Shown: positions 1 through 7,165, counted from the first letter of the stretch. The stretch is DNA of 11,805 bases from Methylomonas sp. (GCA_026989715.1 JALSIU010000280.1:1-11805); one strand, 5' to 3'. Made by a program: numbers and translations. Notes: generated by a model not told the origin, from the letters alone.

Positions 1-492
1 GGCAAAGCCTAAATAGGAGGATTGGGTAAAGACGGTATCGCGTTGTGTTTTGTCTGAGGGAATAAACCGGTCGATAAAGCCAAGGTCTCTGTTAAAATTG
101 ACCAATGCTTTTATATAGTAGGCATAGTCCACATTGGGATGGCGCGGGTGAGTTTTAATAAAACGGTCTGCGGATGCCAGAGCGGTTTCTGCATCACCAT
201 TTTTAAAATAGGCATAGGTTAAATCTAGTTGCGTTTGTGCTGAGTGAGCACCAAAAGGATAACGTGAATCCAGTTGCTCTAATAATTTAATGGCTTTTTT
301 GTAACTTTCATCAGCCATTGCTTCTTTGCTGGCTGCTATAAATTGCTCAACAGTCCAGTCGTGATATTTATCTTGCTTTTCATCTTTAAAAAAGCTGCAA
401 GCAGGCAGTAGAGTATAGAAACAAAAAATAATGATTAATTTAGTGAAAAAGGATGGCATAGGAGCAACAACACGTTGTAAGATTGATGACAT
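1..492 (-). CDS. bamD: BamD, outer-membrane assembly lipoprotein (5' part only, cut by window edge)
   Basis: BamD is the essential lipoprotein of the BAM complex, which folds beta-barrel proteins into the outer membrane from the periplasmic side. The frame is open from the ATG at 492 to base 1, giving 164 codons; the family is about 240-260 residues, so roughly the last third is outside. A hydrophobic signal (LIIIFCFYTLL) ends in the lipobox LPAC. Its Cys is residue 32 from the ATG at 492, or residue 21 from the in-frame ATG at 459; the latter gives the more usual signal length, but neither start has a clear Shine-Dalgarno. After it come TPR-like helices with stretches I recognise from E. coli BamD: LDSRYPFGAHS, QLDLTYAYFKN, DRFIKTHPRHPNVDYAYY. 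The divergent neighbour rluD is the same as in E. coli, which supports the call. Confidence 0.93.
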   Translation of the reverse strand, partial: MSSILQRVVAPMPSFFTKLIIIFCFYTLLPACSFFKDEKQDKYHDWTVEQFIAASKEAMADESYKKAIKLLEQLDSRYPFGAHSAQTQLDLTYAYFKNGDAETALASADRFIKTHPRHPNVDYAYYIKALVNFNRDLGFIDRFIPSDKTQRDTVFTQSSYLGFA

Positions 493-586
493 TTTGCATA
501 AAAACAAATTTTCACCTTGGTGAATATTGTTTATTGTAAAAGAATTTTAGATAGATAAATATAGTTGTTAGGAAAGAAATTATTAT
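493..586. promoter_or_regulatory. Divergent bamD/rluD intergenic region with a short palindrome
   Basis: This 94-base AT-rich gap must hold the start signals for both genes. TTCACC-TT-GGTGAA at 511-524 is a perfect 6-base inverted repeat with a 2-base centre. On the plus strand TTGTAA (534-539), 16 bases, TAAATA (556-561) is a weak possible promoter for rluD. AGGAAAG (570-576) is the likely rluD ribosome binding site, although its AGGA core ends 13 bases before the ATG, rather far. No convincing promoter stands out for bamD. Seen: the repeat and the AGGA motif. Inferred: any regulatory role. Confidence 0.35.
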
Positions 587-1540
587 ATGGCCATATTAGT
601 CGCCGAAGTGCCTTTAGAATTAGCCGGTAAACGCTTGGATCAAGTTTTGGTCGAGTTGTTTCCCGATTACTCCAGAAATAAATTACAAACGTGGATAAAA
701 GCGGAGCGTGTTACGGTTAATGGTGTGCAGTTAAAAGCCAAAGACCGTTTAGAAGGCGCAGAGCATTTAGAATTAGATGCAGAAGCTGAGGAAGTGACTG
801 AGTACCTTGCTGAAGATATTCCATTGGATATTGTGTATGAAGATGAGGATATTTTAATTGTCAATAAGCCTGCGGGGCTTGTTGTACATCCGGGCGCAGG
901 CAATTGGAGCGGTACTTTGCAAAATGCCTTATTATTTCATTTGCCGGATGCAGCGACGGTACCTCGTTCCGGTATCGTACATCGTATTGATAAAGATACC
1001 AGCGGTTTATTGATGGTTGCTAAAACCTTGGCGGCACATCATAGTTTGGTGGAGCAATTGCAAGCACGTAGCATTCATCGTGAATATTTGGCCATTACCA
1101 TTGGCCGTATGACAGGTGGTGGAACCTTAGATGAGCCGATTGGCCGGCACCCGACAGATCGTAAAAAATATGCGGTACGAGATTCCGGTAAACCTGCAGT
1201 TACTCACTATCGAGTATTGGAGCGTTTTTTACGCAATACCTTAATACAGGTAAAGTTAGAAACAGGGCGCACTCATCAAATTCGGGTACATATGGCGCAT
1301 ATTAGAATGCCATTAGTTGGAGATCCTATGTATAGCGGGCGTTTTCAAATGCCAAAAGACTGCGGGCCAGCTTTAGAAACTGTATTGCGTAGCTTTAAGC
1401 GACAAGCCTTGCATGCTGAAAAGCTCGGTTTAATTCACCCGCGTACCGGTGACTATATGGAGTGGGAATTACCGGTGCCTGATGATATGCAACAATTATT
1501 AGCTGCTTTACGTACCAATGACACACTGGATCACAGCTGA
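587..1540 (+). CDS. rluD: RluD, 23S rRNA pseudouridine synthase (1911/1915/1917)
   Basis: RluD isomerises three uridines in helix 69 of 23S rRNA and is needed for normal ribosome assembly and growth in E. coli. At 317 residues it is close to the usual 320-326. The N-terminus is an S4 RNA-binding domain (about residues 14-60, GKRLDQVLVELFPDYSR then VTVNG). The RluA-type catalytic domain follows, with NKPAGLVVHPG (93-103), the active-site motif HRIDKDTSG (132-140, catalytic Asp135) and GRTHQIRVHM (227-236). RluC also has an S4 domain and this catalytic motif. The RluD call rests on the N-terminal sequence and on the conserved setting between bamD and pgeF. The start is ATG at 587 with an AGGAAAG upstream. 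The 3' end overlaps pgeF by 23 bases, so the two are probably one transcript. Confidence 0.96.
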   Translation: MAILVAEVPLELAGKRLDQVLVELFPDYSRNKLQTWIKAERVTVNGVQLKAKDRLEGAEHLELDAEAEEVTEYLAEDIPLDIVYEDEDILIVNKPAGLVVHPGAGNWSGTLQNALLFHLPDAATVPRSGIVHRIDKDTSGLLMVAKTLAAHHSLVEQLQARSIHREYLAITIGRMTGGGTLDEPIGRHPTDRKKYAVRDSGKPAVTHYRVLERFLRNTLIQVKLETGRTHQIRVHMAHIRMPLVGDPMYSGRFQMPKDCGPALETVLRSFKRQALHAEKLGLIHPRTGDYMEWELPVPDDMQQLLAALRTNDTLDHS

Positions 1541-2249
1541 TTGGCCAGCACCTGCGCATATTAAGGCGGCAACAAGCTTTAGAACAGGTGGTGTCAGTAC
1601 GGGATGTTTTTCTAGCTTAAACTTGGCACTGCATGTGGGGGATAGCGCCGAGTCTGTGTGGGAAAATCGGCGGGCAATCAAGAGAATGCTGAACTTACCT
1701 GCGGAGCCTGCTTGGTTGCAACAAACGCATAGTACACAGGTGGTTAATGCTGATAATATGTTTGCTTTGCCAAATGCCGATGCGAGTTATGCGCATGATA
1801 ATGAAACGGTTTGTGCTGTTATGACGGCAGATTGCTTACCTATCTTATTATGCGATGTGCATGGCACGACCGTTGCTGCAATACATGGGGGGTGGCGTGG
1901 GTTGTTGCATGGCATTATTCAAAATACTGTGCAACATATGCCTGCTGTGGAATTGTTGGCTTGGTTAGGGCCTGCCATTGGTCCGAACTGTTTTGTTGTG
2001 GGGCGGGATGTGCAGTGCGCGTTTGTTGAGCAGTCGGTACTGTTTCGGGAGGCTTTCGTGTCCACGGCACCCGATAAATACCTAGCAGATATTTATAAAA
2101 TAGCGCGTATTATTTTAAATAATGTTGGGGTGCGGCGTATTTATGGCGGAAGTTATTGTACCGTTACTCAACAGGCACAGTTTTTTTCTTATCGGCGTGA
2201 TGGTCAAACGGGGCGTATGGCAACGCTTATCTGGAAGCAGACAACATAA
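1518..2249 (+). CDS. pgeF: PgeF (YfiH), peptidoglycan editing factor of the laccase-domain family
   Basis: In E. coli, PgeF (YfiH) prevents misincorporation of L-Ser at the first stem-peptide position by acting on UDP-MurNAc-L-Ser. Other family members, including the human LACC1 family, have been reported as purine nucleoside enzymes, and databases still call the family polyphenol oxidase or multicopper oxidase. The protein is cytoplasmic. At 243 residues it matches YfiH in length. The metal site triad is visible as His71 in QQTHSTQV, Cys106 in TADCLP and His123 in HGGWRG. GPAIG (151-155) and the C-terminal FSYRRDG..GRMAT block (223-236) are also family signatures. The start at 1518, inside the end of rluD, aligns with the start of E. 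coli YfiH (WPxP shortly after the Met). Translation is probably coupled to rluD. Adjacent clpB, found in E. coli, is absent. Confidence 0.95.
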   Translation: MTHWITADWPAPAHIKAATSFRTGGVSTGCFSSLNLALHVGDSAESVWENRRAIKRMLNLPAEPAWLQQTHSTQVVNADNMFALPNADASYAHDNETVCAVMTADCLPILLCDVHGTTVAAIHGGWRGLLHGIIQNTVQHMPAVELLAWLGPAIGPNCFVVGRDVQCAFVEQSVLFREAFVSTAPDKYLADIYKIARIILNNVGVRRIYGGSYCTVTQQAQFFSYRRDGQTGRMATLIWKQTT

Positions 2250-2290
2250 ATGAGGCGTGCACTTGGTGCGTTTCACGACTTATATTGCAA

Positions 2291-3154
2291 ATGAATTTAC
2301 TATTTTTAATTATTATTTTTACCGCTTTAGGCGGTGTTTTAAGTGTTTTGGCAGCTTCTGTTTTTTTGTTATTAGCAGAAGACACCCAAAACAAGATTTT
2401 GCCGCATGGCGTAAGTTTTGCAACTGGTGCATTATTGGCTGTTGCCTTTTGGGGCTTGATTCCGCACGCCTTTGAAGAGGTTGGTACGGAGCAGATTCAA
2501 ACTTTATCCGGTTGCATTATGCTTGGGCTACTACTTTTCTTTATCTTAGAAAAGCTCTTAATCTGGAGGCACTGTCATTCCGAGCATTGTGAGGTACATA
2601 TTGATATAGAAGGTCATCATCATGCGCATAGCCATAGTCATGCGCAGGATGAGCATCGCTCGGCGGGGGCTATGATTGTTATTGGGGATGGTATCCATAA
2701 TTTTGTCGATGGTATTTTGATTGGTGCTGCATTTTTGACCGATGTACAATTGGGTATTGTGACCAGTTTAGCGGTTGCGGCTCATGAAATACCGCAAGAG
2801 GTGGGAGATTTTGCTATTTTGCTGCATAGTGGCTATAGTCGTCAAAAAGCCTTGTTTTACAATGTTTTGGCTAGTTTAACGACAGTTGTGGGAGGTGTTT
2901 TAGCATACTATGCACTAGGGGATTTACAGAATAGTTTACCTTACTTTTTGGCGATGGCTTCTTCTAGTTTTATTTATATTGCGGTAGCCGATTTAATCCC
3001 TACTTTGCATAAAAAAACCGATATTAAAACCTCTTTGCAACAAATTGCACTGATTTTGGCGGGCGTGGTTTTAATTGTTGCATTGCATGGTGTCGCCCAT
3101 GATATAGAGCTTGAGGGTGTCACGGCTCATGCCAAGCATGAACATAATGAATAA
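2291..3154 (+). CDS. ZIP-family divalent metal (probably zinc) transporter
   Basis: ZIP proteins carry Zn2+ and related divalent cations into the cytoplasm. This is a polytopic inner-membrane protein of 287 residues with about eight hydrophobic segments, starting at residue 3. The two metal-site helices are canonical: HNFVDG (136-141) and HEIPQE (165-170). Between segments 3 and 4 lies a histidine-rich loop (about 94-122, HCHSEHC then HHHAHSHSHA) typical of LIV-1-like ZIPs and thought to gather metal, and the C-terminus is also His-rich. It is closer to LIV-1-type bacterial ZIPs than to ZupT. I prefer ATG 2291 over the in-frame TTG at 2285; neither has a clear Shine-Dalgarno. It starts 41 bases after pgeF, so readthrough from rluD-pgeF is likely. 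Zinc specificity is inferred from family membership. Confidence 0.93.
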   Translation: MNLLFLIIIFTALGGVLSVLAASVFLLLAEDTQNKILPHGVSFATGALLAVAFWGLIPHAFEEVGTEQIQTLSGCIMLGLLLFFILEKLLIWRHCHSEHCEVHIDIEGHHHAHSHSHAQDEHRSAGAMIVIGDGIHNFVDGILIGAAFLTDVQLGIVTSLAVAAHEIPQEVGDFAILLHSGYSRQKALFYNVLASLTTVVGGVLAYYALGDLQNSLPYFLAMASSSFIYIAVADLIPTLHKKTDIKTSLQQIALILAGVVLIVALHGVAHDIELEGVTAHAKHEHNE

Positions 3155-3160
3155 ATACCC

Positions 3161-3187
3161 TTTAGATTTCAGGTAAACTGTCGATAC
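3161..3187 (+). promoter_or_regulatory. Possible sigma28 (FliA)-type promoter of the chemoreceptor gene
   Basis: TTTAGATT (3161-3168), then 11 bases, then GTCGATAC (3180-3187) resembles the FliA consensus TAAAGTTT-N11-GCCGATAA, with 5 of 8 and 6 of 8 bases matching and the exact spacing. It lies 33 bases before the start of a methyl-accepting chemotaxis gene, the class of gene most often driven by sigma28. The match is by eye only. Confidence 0.4.
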
Positions 3188-3208
3188 CTTTTTAAACTTT
3201 TTAAACTT

Positions 3209-3214
3209 AGAGGT
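3209..3214 (+). promoter_or_regulatory. Ribosome binding site of the chemoreceptor gene
   Basis: AGAGGT lies 6 bases before ATG 3221, a well-spaced Shine-Dalgarno that supports this start. It follows a tandem repeat of CTTTTTAAA (3188-3196 and 3197-3205). Confidence 0.7.
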
Positions 3215-3220
3215 CTTTAT

Positions 3221-5239
3221 ATGTTCACTGCACCTGTTACTGCATTAATGAATCGTTTGCAATGCTCTCATAAAATGCTGGTGATTTCTTTGGCATTTAT
3301 GATTCCATTAGTCATCACTTCTACGTTATTGCTTAATGAGCAGTTAGCGGCGATTGAGGTGGCAAAGAAAGAACAATCTGGGTTGCAGTATATTGTGCCG
3401 TTACGACAGCTAGTTCAACATTTTCCCGAGCATCGGGGCATGACGAATGCTTATTTGTCTGGTAATAGCGCGTTTAAGGGAAAAATATTGGCGAAGCGAC
3501 AACAAATAGCTCAAGATATACAGGCTGTCGACGCGCTTGATCGGCAATTAGGCGGGGCTTTGGGCGTTGCCAATCAATGGAATACCATTAAGTCAACATG
3601 GCAACAGTTAGAAAGTGTGGCTTTTTCTGGGCAAGCATCTGATATATTTGCTAAGCATACTGCACTTATTGTACAGGTGTTAGATTTGATTGCTTCAGTC
3701 AATGACCGTTCAGGGTTGGCGATGGATCCTGAACTAGAAAGTTTTTATATTGCGACCTCTATTGTGAGTACATTGCCACAAGTGGTAGAAAATTTAGGTC
3801 AAGCGCGGGGTATGGCTTCAGGTTTGGCCGCAAGACAAATAGCGACCAATCAAGAGCGTATTAAATTAGCGAGTTTATTAGCGGCAGTACAAAAAAATAT
3901 TGTCGCTTTACAGCGCAGTGCGCGAGTCATTACGGAAAGTAACCCTGCTGTGGGGCAAAAAATTCGCTTAAGTGTGAATGATGCCATCACTATGGCAAAT
4001 AATTATGTGCAGTATTTACAACAGGGTGTTTTACGCACAGACTCAATACGTGTTGTAGCTAGTCAGGTCTTTGCTAAAGGGACTGAAGCGATTAAGGTTA
4101 ATTTTGCATTGTTAGATCAATTAATGCCGGAATTAGCGACACTAATTGCACAACGTGAGGCGGCATTAACATCACAAGCTTTTTATTTGGCTGTAATTGT
4201 TGTGCTTTTTACATTACTGGCCTTCTATTTATTTGCTGGCTTTTACATTTCATTTGTTACTGCGATTTCTGCCATTAAAGACACATCGGCTAAATTAGCT
4301 GGTGGCGATTTACGCCCTCGTTTGCAATTAGATAATCAAGATGAGTTTGCTGAGGTTGCAGGTTCGTTTAATCGTATGGCAGATCAATTTACAGAGGTGG
4401 TACGGCAATTAGAGTCTTCCATTTCGAAGCTGGCTTTTAATGCGGAGGCGTTGTCTACGACCAGTACGCAAACTAACCAAGGTGTACAGCGGCAACAGCA
4501 AGAAGTTGAGCAGGTGGCCACGGCGATGACAGAAATGGCAGCAACAGTACAAGAAGTTGCACGTAGTGCATCGGCTACCGCAGTGGCTACTCAAAATGCA
4601 CATCAACAAGCCAGTAATGGTCAGGCTATCGTGAGTAATTCTGTTGCGGCTATTAGCTCACTTTCAGAAGAAATAATGGTGGCGACGGGTGTGGTAAAAC
4701 AACTGGAATCAGATGGAGAAAGTATTGGTGTGGTTTTGGATGTGATTAAAAGTATCGCTGAGCAAACAAATTTATTAGCACTGAATGCGGCGATAGAAGC
4801 GGCAAGGGCAGGGGAGCAGGGGCGTGGTTTTGCTGTGGTTGCAGATGAAGTGAGAACGCTGGCCAGTCGTACTCAAGATTCAACAACTGAAATTCAAAAT
4901 ATGATTGAACGCTTACAAGAGGGAACACAAAAAGCGGTTAAGGTAATGAATGAAAGTCAAAACAGGACGGAAGCAACTATTGCTGAAACACAAAAAGAAA
5001 GTGAATTTTTAGAACATATTACCATTGCTGTCACAGAAATTGATGATATGTGTACCCAGATTGCGAGTGCTTCAGAAGAGCAGTCTGCTGTGGCAAACGA
5101 TATTAGCCGGAGTGTAGACCATATTAATCAAGTGACATTAGAAGCCTCGCAAAGCTCACAGCAAGTGACTGAGAGCAGTGAAGGGTTGGCGCAGTTAGCC
5201 AGTGATTTAAAGAGCTTGATTTCTCAGTTTAGAGTTTGA
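3221..5239 (+). CDS. Methyl-accepting chemotaxis protein (transmembrane chemoreceptor)
   Basis: This is an inner-membrane receptor that signals through CheW and CheA. It has 672 residues. Membrane segment 1 is about 19-39. A large periplasmic, mostly helical sensor follows (about 40-319), then membrane segment 2 (about 320-346), a HAMP domain (about 347-399, with GGDLRPRL and DEFAEVAGSFNRMA) and a long cytoplasmic coiled coil (about 400-672). The signalling tip is canonical: EQTNLLALNAAIEAARAGEQ (514-533) followed by GRGFAVVADEVRTLA. No NWETF-like CheR tether ends the protein (it ends SLISQFRV). The sensor contains two similar pieces, EHRGMTNAYLSG (70-81) and QARGMASGLAA (194-204), loosely reminiscent of NIT-type helical-bundle sensors; the ligand is unknown. 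No che genes are adjacent, so it is an orphan receptor gene, perhaps under its own sigma28-like promoter. Confidence 0.95.
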   Translation: MFTAPVTALMNRLQCSHKMLVISLAFMIPLVITSTLLLNEQLAAIEVAKKEQSGLQYIVPLRQLVQHFPEHRGMTNAYLSGNSAFKGKILAKRQQIAQDIQAVDALDRQLGGALGVANQWNTIKSTWQQLESVAFSGQASDIFAKHTALIVQVLDLIASVNDRSGLAMDPELESFYIATSIVSTLPQVVENLGQARGMASGLAARQIATNQERIKLASLLAAVQKNIVALQRSARVITESNPAVGQKIRLSVNDAITMANNYVQYLQQGVLRTDSIRVVASQVFAKGTEAIKVNFALLDQLMPELATLIAQREAALTSQAFYLAVIVVLFTLLAFYLFAGFYISFVTAISAIKDTSAKLAGGDLRPRLQLDNQDEFAEVAGSFNRMADQFTEVVRQLESSISKLAFNAEALSTTSTQTNQGVQRQQQEVEQVATAMTEMAATVQEVARSASATAVATQNAHQQASNGQAIVSNSVAAISSLSEEIMVATGVVKQLESDGESIGVVLDVIKSIAEQTNLLALNAAIEAARAGEQGRGFAVVADEVRTLASRTQDSTTEIQNMIERLQEGTQKAVKVMNESQNRTEATIAETQKESEFLEHITIAVTEIDDMCTQIASASEEQSAVANDISRSVDHINQVTLEASQSSQQVTESSEGLAQLASDLKSLISQFRV

Positions 5240-5279
5240 TTTGAGAGTAATGAGTCGTTTATTGGTAGAAAATAATAAG

Positions 5280-5915
5280 CTAGCTATGCACTTTTGCTTT
5301 AAATTCACATAAGTCTTCGATAACACAACTAGAGCATCTTGGCTTGCGAGCTATGCAGGTATAGCGGCCATGTAAAATCAATAAATGGTGGGCATCCAAT
5401 TTATACTGCTTGGGGACGTGCGAGTTTAATTTCTTTTCTACAGCCAGTACATCTTTACCTGTTGCGATGCCTGTGCGATTGGCTACTCGGAAAATATGCG
5501 TATCAACTGCCATGACCGGTTGGCCAAAAGCGGTGTTTAATATAACATTGGCTGTTTTGCGACCAACACCTGCTAAAGATTCTAGTTCTTTCCTTGTTTG
5601 CGGGACGCTACCTTGAAAATCATCTAATAATTTTCGGCATAATTTAATAATGTTAGCTGCTTTAGTGTTGTAAAGGCCGATGGTTTTAATGTAAGGTTTT
5701 AGCCCCGTTTCCCCTAAGTCATAAATGGCTTGTGGTGTATTGGCCACGGGGAATAATATTGCGGTTGCTTTATTGACGCCTTTATCGGTTGCTTGTGCTG
5801 ATAACACGACAGCAATTAGGAGCTCAAAAGTACTGTTATAGTGTAGTTCGGTTACAGGCTCAGGAATGGCTTCTGCTAGGCGGGTGAATATGGCTAGACG
5901 CTTTTCTTTATTCAT
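5280..5915 (-). CDS. nth: Endonuclease III, base-excision DNA glycosylase/AP lyase
   Basis: Nth removes oxidised pyrimidines such as thymine glycol from DNA and cleaves the resulting abasic site by beta-elimination. The 211-residue length equals that of E. coli Nth and the key residues fall at the same numbers. The helix-hairpin-helix motif LAGVGRKTANV carries catalytic Lys120, and VDTHIFRVANR carries the catalytic Asp138. The C-terminal 4Fe-4S cluster has the C-X6-C-X2-C-X5-C pattern at Cys187, Cys194, Cys197 and Cys203. In many gammaproteobacteria nth is the last gene of the rnf/rsx operon; here it stands alone, convergent with the chemoreceptor gene (40-base gap, no obvious terminator) and divergent from argC. 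A TATAAT on the minus strand 35 bases before its ATG is the likely -10. No good Shine-Dalgarno is visible. Confidence 0.98.
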   Translation of the reverse strand: MNKEKRLAIFTRLAEAIPEPVTELHYNSTFELLIAVVLSAQATDKGVNKATAILFPVANTPQAIYDLGETGLKPYIKTIGLYNTKAANIIKLCRKLLDDFQGSVPQTRKELESLAGVGRKTANVILNTAFGQPVMAVDTHIFRVANRTGIATGKDVLAVEKKLNSHVPKQYKLDAHHLLILHGRYTCIARKPRCSSCVIEDLCEFKAKVHS

Positions 5916-5939
5916 CTATTGTTTTAGCTATGGTGGAAA

Positions 5940-5972
5940 GTATAGATGGATTATACAAAACTCAATCTATAC
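5940..5972. repeat. 8-base inverted repeat over the nth -10 box
   Basis: GTATAGAT (5940-5947) and ATCTATAC (5965-5972) are perfect reverse complements separated by 17 bases. The spacer holds ATTATA (5950-5955), which reads TATAAT on the minus strand and is a plausible -10 for nth, about 35 bases before its ATG. The geometry suits an operator bound by a dimer, but no regulator family is recognisable and chance is possible in AT-rich DNA. Confidence 0.4.
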
Positions 5973-5974
5973 AA

Positions 5975-5992
5975 GCTGAAAATATATTGAGG
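5975..5992 (+). promoter_or_regulatory. Weak ArgR-box-like sequence upstream of argC
   Basis: The core TGAAAATATATTGA (5977-5990) matches the ARG box pattern TGAATWWWWATTCA at 12 of 14 positions when W is allowed. It lies about 76 bases before the argC start. ArgR repression of arg genes through such boxes is well established in enterics. In this AT-rich gap the match may be chance, and I see no clear second box, which ArgR sites usually have. Confidence 0.25.
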
Positions 5993-6066
5993 TTGAGGGC
6001 TTTGCATTTTACCTTTTCTTGTGGAACAGGTGTTTTTATTAAAATGGGATTAAATTAGGTTTAGAT

Positions 6067-7101
6067 ATGATTCGTGCAGGTATTGTTGGCGGTACAGGTT
6101 ATACAGGAGTAGAGTTGCTTCGGATTTTAGCATTGCATGAGGAGGTTGAGGTGGCCGTTGTGACTTCGCGCTCTGATGCTGGGGTGCGTGTTGATGCTTT
6201 ATATCCAAGTTTACGTGGTCGTATTGGTGTATGTTTTACGCAGCCTGATGTTGATTCTTTGGCAAGTTGTGATGTGGTATTTTTTGCAACTCCTAATGGC
6301 GCGGCTATGTTGATGGCTGAGAAGTTATTGGCAAAAAATGTCAAAGTCATTGATTTGTCTGCTGACTTTCGTATTAAAGATGCAGATGAATGGGCAAAAT
6401 GGTACGGTATGGAGCATGCTTGTCCTGAGCTTATTGCGGATGCTGTATATGGTTTGCCTGAAATAAATCGTCATAAAATTAGTGATGCTAAACTGATTGC
6501 ATGCCCTGGATGTTACCCGACTGCTGTACAGTTAGGTTTTTTACCTTTGATTGAGCATGGGCTGGTAGATGTTGCGCATTTAATTGCAGATGTTAAATCA
6601 GGTGTTAGCGGGGCAGGGCGTAAAGCGGCGGTAGCATCGTTAATGAGTGAAACAGGTGAGAGTTTTAAGGCTTATGCCGCCTCAGGGCACCGGCACTTGC
6701 CGGAAATTCGTCAAGGGTTATCAATTGCGGCAAAGCAAGCGGTTGGTTTGACTTTTGTGCCGCATTTAGTGCCGATGATTCGAGGGATACAAGCCACATT
6801 ATATGCGCAATTGAAAGCTGATTCAGCGATGCAATTACAAGTATTGTACGAAAAACGGTATGCGGGTGAAGAGTTTGTTGATGTGCTGCCGGCAGGAGCA
6901 CACCCTGATACGCGTAATGTGAGAGGCAGTAACCAATGTCAAATATCAGTGTTAGTGCCGCAAGGAGGTGATACGGTTGTCGTACTTGCTGTGATTGATA
7001 ATTTAGTGAAAGGTGCCGCAGGACAGGCGGTGCAGAATATGAATTTAATGTTTGCTTTTGATGAAAAGCAAGGTCTGCAGGCGGTAGCCTTATATCCATA
7101 A
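6067..7101 (+). CDS. argC: N-acetyl-gamma-glutamyl-phosphate reductase
   Basis: ArgC makes N-acetylglutamate semialdehyde from N-acetylglutamyl phosphate with NADPH, the third step of arginine biosynthesis, in the cytoplasm. At 344 residues it has the usual length of the long (type 1) form. The N-terminal Rossmann motif GIVGGTGYTG is at residues 5-14. The catalytic Cys149 sits in PGCYPT (147-152). SGAGRKA (181-187), SGHRHLPE (206-213) and HLVPMIRG (233-240) are family blocks of the dimerisation and catalytic domain. The residue before PGC is Cys146, where many homologues have Asn; the family tolerates variation there. The ATG at 6067 follows an AGG at 6057-6059. erpA follows after 64 bases, as in other gammaproteobacteria, but with a promoter of its own. 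Confidence 0.98.
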   Translation: MIRAGIVGGTGYTGVELLRILALHEEVEVAVVTSRSDAGVRVDALYPSLRGRIGVCFTQPDVDSLASCDVVFFATPNGAAMLMAEKLLAKNVKVIDLSADFRIKDADEWAKWYGMEHACPELIADAVYGLPEINRHKISDAKLIACPGCYPTAVQLGFLPLIEHGLVDVAHLIADVKSGVSGAGRKAAVASLMSETGESFKAYAASGHRHLPEIRQGLSIAAKQAVGLTFVPHLVPMIRGIQATLYAQLKADSAMQLQVLYEKRYAGEEFVDVLPAGAHPDTRNVRGSNQCQISVLVPQGGDTVVVLAVIDNLVKGAAGQAVQNMNLMFAFDEKQGLQAVALYP

Positions 7102-7133
7102 ATCTTGACTAAAACACTAGGTATAGTCATAAT
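7101..7133 (+). promoter_or_regulatory. erpA promoter overlapped by an IscR-like (type 1) site
   Basis: TTGACT (7105-7110), 17 bases, CATAAT (7128-7133) is a good sigma70 promoter between argC and erpA. The -35 and spacer also resemble the site bound by [2Fe-2S]-IscR at the E. coli iscR promoter: TTGAC-N-AA, then ACT, one base, GG, then A. From memory the consensus is ATASYYGACTRWWWYAGTCRRSTAT; the left half fits well, the right half is partly degenerate. ErpA is a known IscR-controlled function, so the context fits. The promoter is better supported than the operator. Confidence 0.5.
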
Positions 7134-7152
7134 CATGCGATAACAATTACTT

Positions 7153-7158
7153 AGAGGG
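7153..7158 (+). promoter_or_regulatory. Ribosome binding site of erpA
   Basis: AGAGGG ends 7 bases before ATG 7166, a strong and well-placed Shine-Dalgarno that fixes the start. Confidence 0.75.
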
Positions 7159-7165
7159 TATTTAT

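Noticed and set aside
2257..2475. Plus-strand open frame starting at GTG 2257
   Set aside because: It overlaps the ZIP transporter in another frame, and its aromatic/Cys-rich translation looks like a shadow of the hydrophobic coding sequence.
3188..3208. Tandem CTTTTTAAA repeat before the chemoreceptor gene
   Set aside because: Only two copies of a 9-base AT-rich unit; too short to claim a regulatory or phase-variable repeat, and it is outside the coding region.
5240..5279. Possible shared terminator between the convergent chemoreceptor and nth genes
   Set aside because: No inverted repeat of useful length and no T run on either strand.
5410..5616. Plus-strand open frame antisense to nth
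   Set aside because: nth is complete with every catalytic and cluster residue in place; the antisense frame has no ribosome binding site or recognisable content.
6665..7099. 144-codon open frame on the minus strand
   Set aside because: It lies fully antisense to argC, which has all catalytic motifs; its translation shows no recognisable domain and it has no ribosome binding site.
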